A DNA stretch of 64,000 bases from JAHEKB01 sp049115575 (GTDB taxonomy: Bacteria > Bacteroidota > Bacteroidia > NS11-12g > UBA9320). Below the pieces are notes generated by a model that did not search any database, was not told the DNA's origin, and worked only from the letters and a program-made list of their open reading frames with translations. Below are positions 16,943 through 24,447 of the stretch, piece after piece (within the stretch, counting starts at the first letter, position 1; each line of letters begins with the position of its first letter). The translations under genes were made by a program, and so were the position numbers. The stretch lies in contig JAGDZU010000004.1 of NCBI GenBank assembly GCA_049115575.1, positions 590,912 through 654,911 of the forward strand, read 5' to 3'.

Positions 16943-18290
16943 AGCGAATCTTTTTGTCTTTGTCCAAGATATAGATTTGTGGTGTGCTTATGATATTATA
17001 GCTTTTTCTGAAATCATCTTCGCCAAACGCATTTGCTACATTTAGAAAATTGAGTTCTTTCTCTTTGATATAGTCTTTCCAGCCTTGCCAATCACCCTGA
17101 GTGTAAACTGCATATACAGACACCTCTTCGTGGTTTGCACTATCATAGTACTGCTTTATAATTGGCATTTCTTTCTTGCAATGACCGCAGTTGATATCCC
17201 AAAACACCAATACGGTCACGGGAGTAGGCATGGAATGCAAACTATACCTGCGATTGAATGCGGTGTCTGGCATATTCATTTCAGGAGCTACCAAATCGCA
17301 AAGAGTGGGGCCCATTTTTCTGCTTTGTTCACACATGTCTGCTATTAGACTGGAATCGGCCCAAAATGCTCTTCCCGAGCAATAGTAATTATTGGTTATA
17401 TGGTATAAGGCTTTGTCAAAACACATGTATTTGGATTTCTGAAAATAGGTCAACAGAAAGTGAATCGTATACTTGAATTGTTCAGAGCTCCCTTCTTTCT
17501 CCATTCGATTAATCAATTCATCTGCCATGGCAATGGAAGTATCTGGAACAGGAGGAACATAATTGTCGAAATACTCTTTGAGTTTTCTATGAAAGATAGG
17601 AGTTCTAACTAAGCCGTCTTCTCCATTGTCTATATTATCCCAAAAATGTTTCCTGAGGTACATATAGCCTCTTATTCTCTTAAGAGAGTCTGTCATTTCC
17701 ACTGGAGGTTCCGTAATGGTGATTTCTCTCATTGCCTTATAGACCTTAGCAATAAATGTAGCCGGATTTTCATCAACTATTTTTTGTCTAAATATCTTTA
17801 CTTCTTCACCAATTTCAGATAATTCCTTCTGCAATTTTTTCTTGGTTTTATCGTCCTCAGCACTTTCTATAGCTTCTCGAATACCTGCTGCTTCCATACC
17901 TTTTTCTGCAGCAAACTTGTTGAAACCATAAAACAGCTTATTCTCAATTGAGCCCTTTGTAACTAATTTATCCGGTTCTAAGAGTGTATCAGTTTCAAAA
18001 CCATAAGTATTTTGATTTTCATATGCAGAGATAACCACTTCAAAATACCTTCTGTCTGGAAGGACAATCAAGTAGATGCCTGATTCTAAGGGATTCTCTC
18101 CCTTAAAATGAAATTCCCCATTGACGCATTCGGAAGTATCTCTTATGTACTGTTTATCTCCAAAGTGGTTAGCCAGCAATAGCTCTTCATCACAACTCAA
18201 ACCGTTTACTTTAACAGAAATATCGTAGCCTTGAGCAGACAGCTGAGAAAATGAAAGAATGCCAATTATCAGTAAAATGATCTTATTCAT
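16869..18290 (-). CDS. Exported TlpA/ResA-like thiol-disulfide protein with DUF4369-like N-terminus
   Basis: The 473-residue protein has a signal peptide (MNKIILLIIGILSFSQLSAQ). Its N-terminal beta domain (residues about 25-110) resembles DUF4369, a coiled middle part spans about 115-330, and the C-terminal thioredoxin-like domain carries the redox motif CGHC (in DINCGHCKKEMP). Such proteins act in the periplasm of Bacteroidota as thiol oxidoreductases; the client is unknown. A TATTTTTG-like box lies at 18312-18319. The 3' end overlaps the barrel gene on the other strand by 74 bp. Confidence 0.85.
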   Translation of the reverse strand: MNKIILLIIGILSFSQLSAQGYDISVKVNGLSCDEELLLANHFGDKQYIRDTSECVNGEFHFKGENPLESGIYLIVLPDRRYFEVVISAYENQNTYGFETDTLLEPDKLVTKGSIENKLFYGFNKFAAEKGMEAAGIREAIESAEDDKTKKKLQKELSEIGEEVKIFRQKIVDENPATFIAKVYKAMREITITEPPVEMTDSLKRIRGYMYLRKHFWDNIDNGEDGLVRTPIFHRKLKEYFDNYVPPVPDTSIAMADELINRMEKEGSSEQFKYTIHFLLTYFQKSKYMCFDKALYHITNNYYCSGRAFWADSSLIADMCEQSRKMGPTLCDLVAPEMNMPDTAFNRRYSLHSMPTPVTVLVFWDINCGHCKKEMPIIKQYYDSANHEEVSVYAVYTQGDWQGWKDYIKEKELNFLNVANAFGEDDFRKSYNIISTPQIYILDKDKKIRFKKIAAKDIHSTVQHLLDEEAEVQ

Positions 18291-18374
18291 ATAGATTATT
18301 CAATAGGTGCACAAAAATAGTTGATACCTTTAGTTATAAATTCGTTGCACGTCAAAGAGTTAAATTCAAGAATT

Positions 18375-18716
18375 ATGCCTAATAAGAACGAATCATTCTT
18401 CGAAATGGTTTACGAAGTGGTAAGACTTATTCCAGAAGGTCGGGTCGCCTCATATGGATCCATTGCTCAATACCTTGGAATGAAAAGGTCTGCACGTATG
18501 GTTGGCTGGGCCATGAACAATGCTCATCAAGTGTTTCCTTCAGTTCCTGCGCATCGAGTTGTTAACCGTATGGGTATGTTAAGCGGGAAAGCTCACTTTG
18601 GAAATGAAGGTCAAATGAAATCACTATTGGAGAAAGAAGGAATCACCATTGTAGACGATCAAGTACAAGAGTTTGATAAAGTCTTTTGGGATCCCAATCA
18701 GGAGTTAAAGATTTAA
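18375..18716 (+). CDS. Alkyltransferase-like (ATL) DNA-repair protein, MGMT fold without the acceptor cysteine
   Basis: The 113-residue protein is the DNA-binding part of an O6-alkylguanine-DNA alkyltransferase: VYEVVRLIPEGRVASYGSIA, then VGWAMNNA, then VPAHRVVNRMGMLSGK. The active-site PCHR motif is PAHR here, so it cannot take up an alkyl group. ATL proteins instead bind O6-alkylguanine and steer it to nucleotide excision repair. I chose ATG 18375 (MPNKNESFF); an upstream TTG at 18321 would add 18 residues that do not look like the family. It converges on ybaB with a 12 bp overlap. Confidence 0.88.
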   Translation: MPNKNESFFEMVYEVVRLIPEGRVASYGSIAQYLGMKRSARMVGWAMNNAHQVFPSVPAHRVVNRMGMLSGKAHFGNEGQMKSLLEKEGITIVDDQVQEFDKVFWDPNQELKI

Positions 18717-19001
18717 CCCAGGGATATTTGGCAATATGCTAGACATCTGAGTTCTAGCTTCAATATCTGCTTTCGAAATAGCTTCATTTACCGCTTCAAC
18801 TATCATCTGTTCCACCTCTGCTTGTTCACGGATTTTGTAGATGCTTTCATTTACGTTTATTGCGCTGAACTCTTTGTTTCCATTACAAACAGCCTTAACC
18901 ATTCCGTTCAATGATTCACCTTCAAAGCTCATAGAAGCCAATGAGTTTTTGAATTCCTCCGCCTTCTTTTGAGCTTCCTTTATCTTATTCATTCCAAACA
19001 T
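18705..19001 (-). CDS. YbaB/EbfC nucleoid-associated protein
   Basis: The 98-residue protein has the family's layout: an N-terminal helix (MFGMNKIKEAQKKAEEFK), a central beta sheet around VKAVCNGNKEFSAINVNES, and a C-terminal helix with IVEAVNEAISKADIEA. YbaB dimers bind DNA as nucleoid-associated proteins. In many bacteria ybaB is next to dnaX and recR; here it stands alone, tail to tail with the ATL gene. Confidence 0.88.
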   Translation of the reverse strand: MFGMNKIKEAQKKAEEFKNSLASMSFEGESLNGMVKAVCNGNKEFSAINVNESIYKIREQAEVEQMIVEAVNEAISKADIEARTQMSSILPNIPGLNL

Positions 19002-19137
19002 ATCTGTAATTGATTTTCAAGTATAACACCAAATACGGCTGACATTAATATGATATTCGATTCAGTCGTATTTATTAGATTCATATGACACAAATTGTTG
19101 GCTATCATACTTATTCCCAACGACATGTACTAAAAAA

Positions 19138-19161
19138 AGAGGAGCCCTTGCAGGCCCCTCT
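19138..19161 (-). terminator. Rho-independent terminator after the PKD protein gene
   Basis: On the minus strand a GC-rich hairpin (GAGGGGCC, short loop, GGCTCCTC, with one mismatch) is followed by a run of seven Ts. It lies 23 bp after the stop codon at 19184. Confidence 0.85.
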
Positions 19162-19183
19162 TACATCTAAAGCATTAGTCATA

Positions 19184-20827
19184 TTAAGATTCTTTGATGA
19201 ATTTTAACACTTTGACTGTACCGTCATCAGCGTACACATGGGCATAGTAAAATCCTTTTGTCAAAATGGATATGTCAATACTATTCAAGTCTTCATCAAC
19301 TTCAAGAGCCAAGCTTCCGTCCGCGCCATAAATCTTCACTTTCGTTAGACTCTTGTCATCTGAACTCACGTCAATCTTACCTATAGCAGGTACAGGTGAT
19401 ACAGATGCTTTCCACTCAGGTTTTAAATCTTCTCTTGGCTTATCCAAGTCTGTAGTTTCATCAGCGATTTGCTCATCAAGTTTGTTAGCTTTTCTCACAC
19501 CAACATATATTTTAGTTCTCACTACAATTCTGCAATCCGCATTTTTATCCGCAACTACAAGAGTTACTAAATAAACACCCTTCTTGGCATATTTGTGTCT
19601 AATTGCTTTACCGCTACCTTTGGTTCCGTCACCAAAATCCCAGCTGTAAGTTGCATCCTTAGACGCATTAGATCTTGCTTTGAACAATACCTTGTTAAAG
19701 CTTTGGCGAGTTTTTATCTCCGCTTTAAGGTTACATGGTTTTTCAATTTTAATTCTCTTACATACACAAACCTTACATTTTGTTTTAGGATTGAATACAA
19801 TTAAACAAACCTCATAAGTACCTGGTCTTGCGTATTTATGCTTTTGTACTCTACCAGTTGCGTCATGTCCATCACCAAATGTCCAGAAGAAATGTACGTC
19901 TTTCTCATTGGCCTTGGCCTCTAAATAAATCTTGTTATCCTTAATTTTGAAGTCAAAATCAGCTCTTAATTCACAGTGATTTTCCTTCTTTACAACAACA
20001 CGTTCACATATTTCAACTTTACAAATTTCGTTTGAATTTGTACTCTTACCATATACAGTCAAGCATACTTTGTACACTCCTGGTTTCTTGTAGGAATGCT
20101 TAATCTCATCACCATAAAGCGTGGTTCCATCACCCATATCCCAGACAAAACGAGCAGGATCTTGGTTGGCTTTTGCCATGAACTTGAAGTCTTTACCATC
20201 TTGTCTATAGATGAATTTTGCCTCTAAGTCGCAATCTTTCTTGATTCTGATTTTCTTACAAACTTTGGTGATACACCCATGCAAAGTATCTTTAACAATA
20301 AAGCAGATTTCATACTCTCCTGCTCTGTTATAAGTATGCTTAATTGGGTTTCCTCTTTTAACCGTACCATCGCCTAAATCATACCCATAAGCGGCATGAT
20401 TACTATTTGAAGTACCTATTAGTTTAACTGTTTTGCCATCTATCCTTACATCAAACTTTGCTTCTAGCCTACTACAGTCTACTATAGTAATAGCTTTACA
20501 AACTTCTGTAGTACATCTTTTATTAGTTGTGCTGTCAAAAGCAATTGCCTTTAAGCAAACTTTATATGTACCGGCTGTTTTGAATTGGTGTTTAATTGCA
20601 CTGCCTCTATAAGCAGATCCATCGCTGATAGTCCAACCAAAAGCCACAGGCTTCTTGTTTGACCTAGCATGAAAAACGGCAGTTTTGGTGTTCTGATCTA
20701 TCTTAACATCAAAATCTGCTTTGCAATTAGTGGATTGTCCCATGGCTGGGATCATCATGATTAATAATAACTGAAGTAGAAGCGCTTTACCTAGTAAACC
20801 AGTCTTCAATAAGTTTAATTGATTCAT
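19184..20827 (-). CDS. Secreted lysine- and cysteine-rich protein with five PKD repeats and T9SS sorting domain
   Basis: The 547-residue protein (from ATG 20825-20827) has a signal peptide ending AMGQ and five PKD-type repeats of about 85-90 residues. Their WDFGDG-like cores are WTISDG, YDLGDG, WDMGDG, WTFGDG and WDFGDG, each followed by an I-K-H-x-Y and G-x-Y-x-V-C motif. Most repeats carry about four cysteines at fixed positions and many lysines. A C-terminal T9SS sorting domain covers about the last 75 residues. An upstream ATG at 20881 was rejected because it precedes the promoter element at 20849-20877. The gene is monocistronic with its own terminator. Adhesion or matrix function is only inferred. 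Confidence 0.88.
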   Translation of the reverse strand: MNQLNLLKTGLLGKALLLQLLLIMMIPAMGQSTNCKADFDVKIDQNTKTAVFHARSNKKPVAFGWTISDGSAYRGSAIKHQFKTAGTYKVCLKAIAFDSTTNKRCTTEVCKAITIVDCSRLEAKFDVRIDGKTVKLIGTSNSNHAAYGYDLGDGTVKRGNPIKHTYNRAGEYEICFIVKDTLHGCITKVCKKIRIKKDCDLEAKFIYRQDGKDFKFMAKANQDPARFVWDMGDGTTLYGDEIKHSYKKPGVYKVCLTVYGKSTNSNEICKVEICERVVVKKENHCELRADFDFKIKDNKIYLEAKANEKDVHFFWTFGDGHDATGRVQKHKYARPGTYEVCLIVFNPKTKCKVCVCKRIKIEKPCNLKAEIKTRQSFNKVLFKARSNASKDATYSWDFGDGTKGSGKAIRHKYAKKGVYLVTLVVADKNADCRIVVRTKIYVGVRKANKLDEQIADETTDLDKPREDLKPEWKASVSPVPAIGKIDVSSDDKSLTKVKIYGADGSLALEVDEDLNSIDISILTKGFYYAHVYADDGTVKVLKFIKES

Positions 20828-20848
20828 AGCATTTTGTTTTCTTACCCT

Positions 20849-20877
20849 TTTGGTCTGGTCAAAGACACAATGGTTGC
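20849..20877 (-). promoter_or_regulatory. Candidate ECF-sigma promoter (GCAACCATT - 13 nt - GACCAAA)
   Basis: On the minus strand GCAACCATT (20877-20869) is followed after 13 nt by GACCAAA (20855-20849), 21 nt before the ATG at 20827. The -35-like half is identical over nine bases to the elements before the two ECF sigma genes in this window, and the -10-like half differs from GACTAAT at two positions. I infer that this gene belongs to the regulon of one of these sigma factors. Confidence 0.6.
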
Positions 20878-20927
20878 ACATGAATCAATAAATAAATTGT
20901 AACTCCTTGAATATCTGGGTGTTTTGA

Positions 20928-21902
20928 TTATTTTTTTCGCTCAATCACATAGTTGATTAAGCTATTAATGTACTCCACAGAAGAGGAAACATCAAGAGAA
21001 TGAAGGGTTTCAACCGCTTTTTCTTTGTACTCGTGCATTCTGAGTGTAGCATACTCCATACCTCCATTGTCCATGACAAAGGCAATTACCGACTGAATTT
21101 CCTTTTTGCTCTTCTTAGGTTTTTTAATAAGCCTTATAATCTTTCTGCTTTCACTTTTAGATACTTGGCTTAAAGCATGAATTAATGGCAGCGTCATCTT
21201 CTTTTCAACTATATCAATTCCAGTTGGCTTACCTATGTTGTTATCTCCATAATCGAATAGGTCATCCTTAATTTGAAATGCGATGCCAATGTCCATGCCC
21301 ATTTCCATCACCTTGTCTATCTGTTCCTGATTATCACAGGTACTATCTGCACCAATTCCACAGCAACTGGCTAAAAGTGACGCCGTCTTTTTAGATATAA
21401 TTTCAAAATAAACTTCTTCAGTAATATCAAGTCTTCGCGCCTTTTCCATTTGTAAAAGTTCCCCTTCACTCATTTGCTCAACTGCGCTAGAAAGAATTTC
21501 TAAACTTTGATAATCTTTGTTTCTCAGTGATAATAGTAATCCTTTAGAAAGCAGATAATCTCCAACAAGCACAGCAATCTTGTTTTTCCATAGTGCGTTA
21601 ATGGAGAAGAATCCTCTTCTGAGATTTGCATCATCAACAACGTCATCATGAACTAGAGTAGCTGTATGTAATAATTCCACCAAAGCAGCCCCCCTATAGG
21701 TAGCCTCATTAATCTCACCAAACAGTTTAGCGCAGTGAAGAACCAAGAGAGGTCTCATTTGCTTCCCCTTTCGTTTCACTATGTAATTCATTACTGTATC
21801 TAGTAAGGGTACTTTGCTTCTCATACTGTCTCTGAACTTGTTCTCAAAGATTTTGAGCTCTTCTTCTATTGGAGATTTTATGAAATCTAAGGCTTTGGCC
21901 AT
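20928..21902 (-). CDS. Trans-polyprenyl diphosphate synthase (IspB/octaprenyl type)
   Basis: This enzyme elongates isoprenoid chains for quinone side chains or undecaprenyl-type carriers. The two aspartate motifs are HDDVVDDANLRRG (first Asp-rich motif) and FQIKDDLFDY (second); KRKGKQMRPLLVLH is the substrate-binding start and LLHTATLVHDD the family helix. The length of 324 residues fits medium- to long-chain synthases such as IspB. I chose ATG 21900-21902 (MAKALDFIKSP); another ATG lies 12 bp upstream. It lies just downstream of the terminator of the exbB/exbD cluster, so it probably has its own promoter. Confidence 0.93.
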   Translation of the reverse strand: MAKALDFIKSPIEEELKIFENKFRDSMRSKVPLLDTVMNYIVKRKGKQMRPLLVLHCAKLFGEINEATYRGAALVELLHTATLVHDDVVDDANLRRGFFSINALWKNKIAVLVGDYLLSKGLLLSLRNKDYQSLEILSSAVEQMSEGELLQMEKARRLDITEEVYFEIISKKTASLLASCCGIGADSTCDNQEQIDKVMEMGMDIGIAFQIKDDLFDYGDNNIGKPTGIDIVEKKMTLPLIHALSQVSKSESRKIIRLIKKPKKSKKEIQSVIAFVMDNGGMEYATLRMHEYKEKAVETLHSLDVSSSVEYINSLINYVIERKK

Positions 21903-21940
21903 CAGAGCATGCAAATTACGCTTCGCCTATGGTTAAACAA

Positions 21941-21968
21941 AAAAAGGAGAGCAATTGCTCTCCTTTTT
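21941..21968 (-). terminator. Perfect 14-bp palindromic terminator after the exbB/exbD cluster
   Basis: AAAAAGGAGAGCAA is followed directly by its exact complement. On the minus strand the GC-rich stem ends in six Ts, 20 bp after the exbD stop. Being symmetrical, it could also stop transcription from the other side. Confidence 0.88.
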
Positions 21969-21987
21969 TCTGTAGGGTATTTTCTTA

Positions 21988-22452
21988 TTATTCTTCTACA
22001 ATTTTTTTGGAAGCTGTATAACTCAACTTCAAAGCATTTACCTCTCTTAGTTCTTGCTTGATATCTTGAATAATTCCCATTTTCACAACCTTATCTGCCT
22101 TAAGAGATGTGGTCATAAATGGAATTTCTTTTTCATCCTTTTTAGAGTTTTGTAAAGTAATATACTCTTGAATTTGGTTTACATCTGCAAAGGCATCATC
22201 TAATTGTATACGAGGAGTTGTTCCAGACCTAATGTCTAAAGGAGGGCCAACAAAAATGTAATGCAACCTTGATTTCTTTTCAAGCTTCTCTACTTCTGTT
22301 GCTTGTGGAAGTTGAGTTCTAACTTTCATTTCCTTGTCACGCATTTTGGTAGCAACCATAAAGAAGAACAACAGCATAAATACAATATCCGGTAAGGATG
22401 ATGTATTAATATGAGGTGTGCCCCCGCCCTGTTTTTTCTTAAATTTTGACAT
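21988..22452 (-). CDS. exbD: ExbD/TolR-family biopolymer transport protein (second copy)
   Basis: The 154-residue protein has a short cytoplasmic N-terminus (MSKFKKKQGGGTP), one membrane helix with the family's conserved Asp (SSLPDIVFMLLFFFMVATKM) and a periplasmic domain. ExbD works with ExbB to couple proton flow to TonB. Two different ExbD proteins in a row are typical for Bacteroidota. It overlaps the first exbD by one base and is the last gene before the terminator. Confidence 0.92.
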   Translation of the reverse strand: MSKFKKKQGGGTPHINTSSLPDIVFMLLFFFMVATKMRDKEMKVRTQLPQATEVEKLEKKSRLHYIFVGPPLDIRSGTTPRIQLDDAFADVNQIQEYITLQNSKKDEKEIPFMTTSLKADKVVKMGIIQDIKQELREVNALKLSYTASKKIVEE

Positions 22453-22997
22453 TACTCTCCTCCTGCATTAACTGGTTCCGCTTCTGATAATTTCTTAGGA
22501 TACTTTTCTTTAACTTCATCAATTTGAGCCGTTGTCCTCAGTTTTTTGAATTCCAAGCCAAATTTCTGCATAGCATAATCATCCCTCACCTGCTTATATG
22601 CTGCTTCCAGTTCGTTATATACACTTAGATACATATCGTAAGATGTACCTCTATCATTCTTTAATGAAACAATTGCAGAAGTTGAAGTAGTGGAAAGGTT
22701 AGGATCTTTGCCCTCATTAGTCAAGTGATCGATTGTTTTTTGTTTCAATTGATCCACTCTCAAAAGCCGACCTTCAACCAGTAACTGATCTTTGGCATTT
22801 ACCAAGACCTCTAAAACTTCCTTCTTACGTTGTTTTGATTCCTCAGGTGGCTCATCAGTAATTGGAGGTAACTGAACTTGAATACCTGTTGGAATATCCA
22901 TAGTAGTTGTAACCAGGAAAAACACCAATAGTAAGAAGGCAATGTCTGCCATCGAACCTGCATTTATTTCTGGTATACCTCTTTTCTTTCTGGCCAT
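22452..22997 (-). CDS. exbD: ExbD/TolR-family biopolymer transport protein (first copy)
   Basis: The 181-residue protein begins MARKKRGIPEINAGSMADIA, with the conserved Asp in the single membrane helix (about residues 18-35) and a longer periplasmic region (GRLLRVDQLKQKTIDHL resembles the ExbD periplasmic fold). It differs clearly from the downstream copy, so the motor may use ExbD heteromers. It follows the 140-residue membrane protein by 1 bp. Confidence 0.92.
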   Translation of the reverse strand: MARKKRGIPEINAGSMADIAFLLLVFFLVTTTMDIPTGIQVQLPPITDEPPEESKQRKKEVLEVLVNAKDQLLVEGRLLRVDQLKQKTIDHLTNEGKDPNLSTTSTSAIVSLKNDRGTSYDMYLSVYNELEAAYKQVRDDYAMQKFGLEFKKLRTTAQIDEVKEKYPKKLSEAEPVNAGGE

Positions 22998-22998
22998 C

Positions 22999-23421
22999 TT
23001 ATCTCTTTATTGCTGCAGAAATTTCGGATGCAATGATTGCTAAGAATGCTAATATCCCTAAACCATACATTACATATAATTCTGCATCTATTCTTTTTGA
23101 TTCGCCCACGGTTGTTACTCCATAGTCATAATAACTTTCCAAAACTTGTCCCCCACCAGCAGAATAGCCAATAAGCGCAAGTACTCCGAAAATCACCAAT
23201 CCAATTAAAACCCTAAGACCAGCTTTAGGATGGTGTATTAGATTAGAAGCTGATGCAACCAGAACTCCAGCCGCAGCTACAATCATAAGGACAACACCAA
23301 GCGTCAAGCCAATATTAGCACCTGACTCACTGCCATTGTCTCCCCAGATTAAATACATTATTCCGTACAGGATCATTACGACCACTATAGAAAAGAATGC
23401 AATTTTTACTATTCTTCCCAT
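22999..23421 (-). CDS. Small four-helix membrane protein of the exbB/exbD cluster, function unknown
   Basis: The 140-residue protein has four predicted membrane helices (about residues 5-27, 35-60, 70-88 and 115-137) and a periplasmic-looking loop with GGGQVLESYYDYGV. I do not recognise a named domain. It sits between exbB (4 bp) and exbD (1 bp), so it is almost certainly translated with them. A similar small membrane protein occupies the same slot in other Bacteroidota clusters, which suggests an accessory part of the proton-driven motor; this is inference. Confidence 0.7.
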   Translation of the reverse strand: MGRIVKIAFFSIVVVMILYGIMYLIWGDNGSESGANIGLTLGVVLMIVAAAGVLVASASNLIHHPKAGLRVLIGLVIFGVLALIGYSAGGGQVLESYYDYGVTTVGESKRIDAELYVMYGLGILAFLAIIASEISAAIKR

Positions 23422-23425
23422 AGGA

Positions 23426-24262
23426 TTATGCCTTAACTACTTTGTTTCTAACCAATATATCTACCAATGCTATTGAAGCATCTTCCATTTTATTCACCGT
23501 GCTATCCACCTTAGTAACAATATAGTTGTAGAATATCTGCAAAATGATTGCTACGATAAGACCCGCAACTGTTGTTAATAATGCCACACTAATACCATCA
23601 GCAACTACACCAGGAGAAATATCACCTGCCTTCTTAATCGCATCAAATGCTTCAATCATACCTATTACAGTTCCCAAGAAACCAAGCATTGGTGCAAGTG
23701 CAATAAATAATGACAGCCACACTAAGCCCTTTTCCAGTTGACCCATTTGAACTGATCCGTAATTAACAACGGCCTTTTCAACCACGTCAATTGAACCTTG
23801 ATCTGTTCGGTCCAGCCCTTGATAGAATATGCTTGCTACTGGTCCTCTTGTATTTCTACAGATTTCCTTAGCTCCTTCTACATTTCCAGCAGAAATAGCT
23901 GCATCAATCTCAGCCACAAACTTGTCTGTGTTGATAGACATGTAGAATAAAGAGATGATTCTCTCAATAGCTATAGCAAGTCCAAGAATTAAACACATTA
24001 AAGGAAGTGACATAAATAAAGGCCCACCTTCAATAAACTTCTGTTTAATTGCTTGGTAACCCGATTCTTCTACTTCTTCTTCCTCTACAGCTTCTACTTC
24101 TTCCTCTGTCGCTTCATCTGCTTCTGCGGATTCCGTTGTTGCAGTATCTTCTGCTACTTCTTCTGTTGCTTCCTCTGCTGCTGGATCTTCCTGCGCGAAA
24201 ACGGTTTGTACGTTAATTGCCAATAGGCAAAGTAACATAAGTAAGCTTGTGAATTTTTTCAT
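23426..24262 (-). CDS. exbB: MotA/TolQ/ExbB proton-channel protein with signal peptide and acidic N-terminal extension
   Basis: The 278-residue protein has a normal ExbB core from about residue 75 to the end: three membrane helices, RTDQGSIDVVEKAV in the cytoplasmic loop and GFLGTVIGMIEAFDAI with the channel-lining helix. Before it lies a signal peptide (MKKFTSLLMLLCLLAINVQTVFAQ) and about 45 residues made almost only of Glu, Ala, Thr, Asp and Val. The extension would be periplasmic. It heads the operon exbB, small membrane protein, exbD, exbD. A well-formed promoter lies at 24295-24323. Confidence 0.92.
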   Translation of the reverse strand: MKKFTSLLMLLCLLAINVQTVFAQEDPAAEEATEEVAEDTATTESAEADEATEEEVEAVEEEEVEESGYQAIKQKFIEGGPLFMSLPLMCLILGLAIAIERIISLFYMSINTDKFVAEIDAAISAGNVEGAKEICRNTRGPVASIFYQGLDRTDQGSIDVVEKAVVNYGSVQMGQLEKGLVWLSLFIALAPMLGFLGTVIGMIEAFDAIKKAGDISPGVVADGISVALLTTVAGLIVAIILQIFYNYIVTKVDSTVNKMEDASIALVDILVRNKVVKA

Positions 24263-24294
24263 CGTTTATTATAAAATTATTGACGTATTGCGGA

Positions 24295-24323
24295 CAAAAA
24301 TAGAAAAAATTAGTGTCCATCAA
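24295..24323 (-). promoter_or_regulatory. Promoter of the exbB/exbD operon (TTG - 18 nt - TATTTTTG)
   Basis: On the minus strand TTG (24323-24321) is followed after 18 nt by TATTTTTG (24302-24295). This matches the Bacteroidota -33/-7 consensus in sequence and spacing. It leaves a short leader before the ATG at 24262. Confidence 0.8.
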
Positions 24324-24447
24324 AGGTCATCCGACAATTTAACGCGTATTTAATGTTGCCTTATTTCACTAACTGCGAAAGCTTTGGTTTAGCGTAAAAG
24401 TTGAATAGCAATATAAAAACAGCCATTTTCGCTTTACCAAAGGAACT

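Noticed and set aside
18312..18319. TATTTTTG box as promoter of the TlpA-like gene
   Set aside because: The box matches, but no -33 TTG lies within the usual 17-23 nt; kept only as a remark in the gene entry.
20828..20881. Longer start for the PKD protein (18 extra residues, MCNHCVFDQ...)
   Set aside because: It would start before the -35 half of the promoter at 20849-20877 and put a polar, Cys-containing stretch before the signal peptide.
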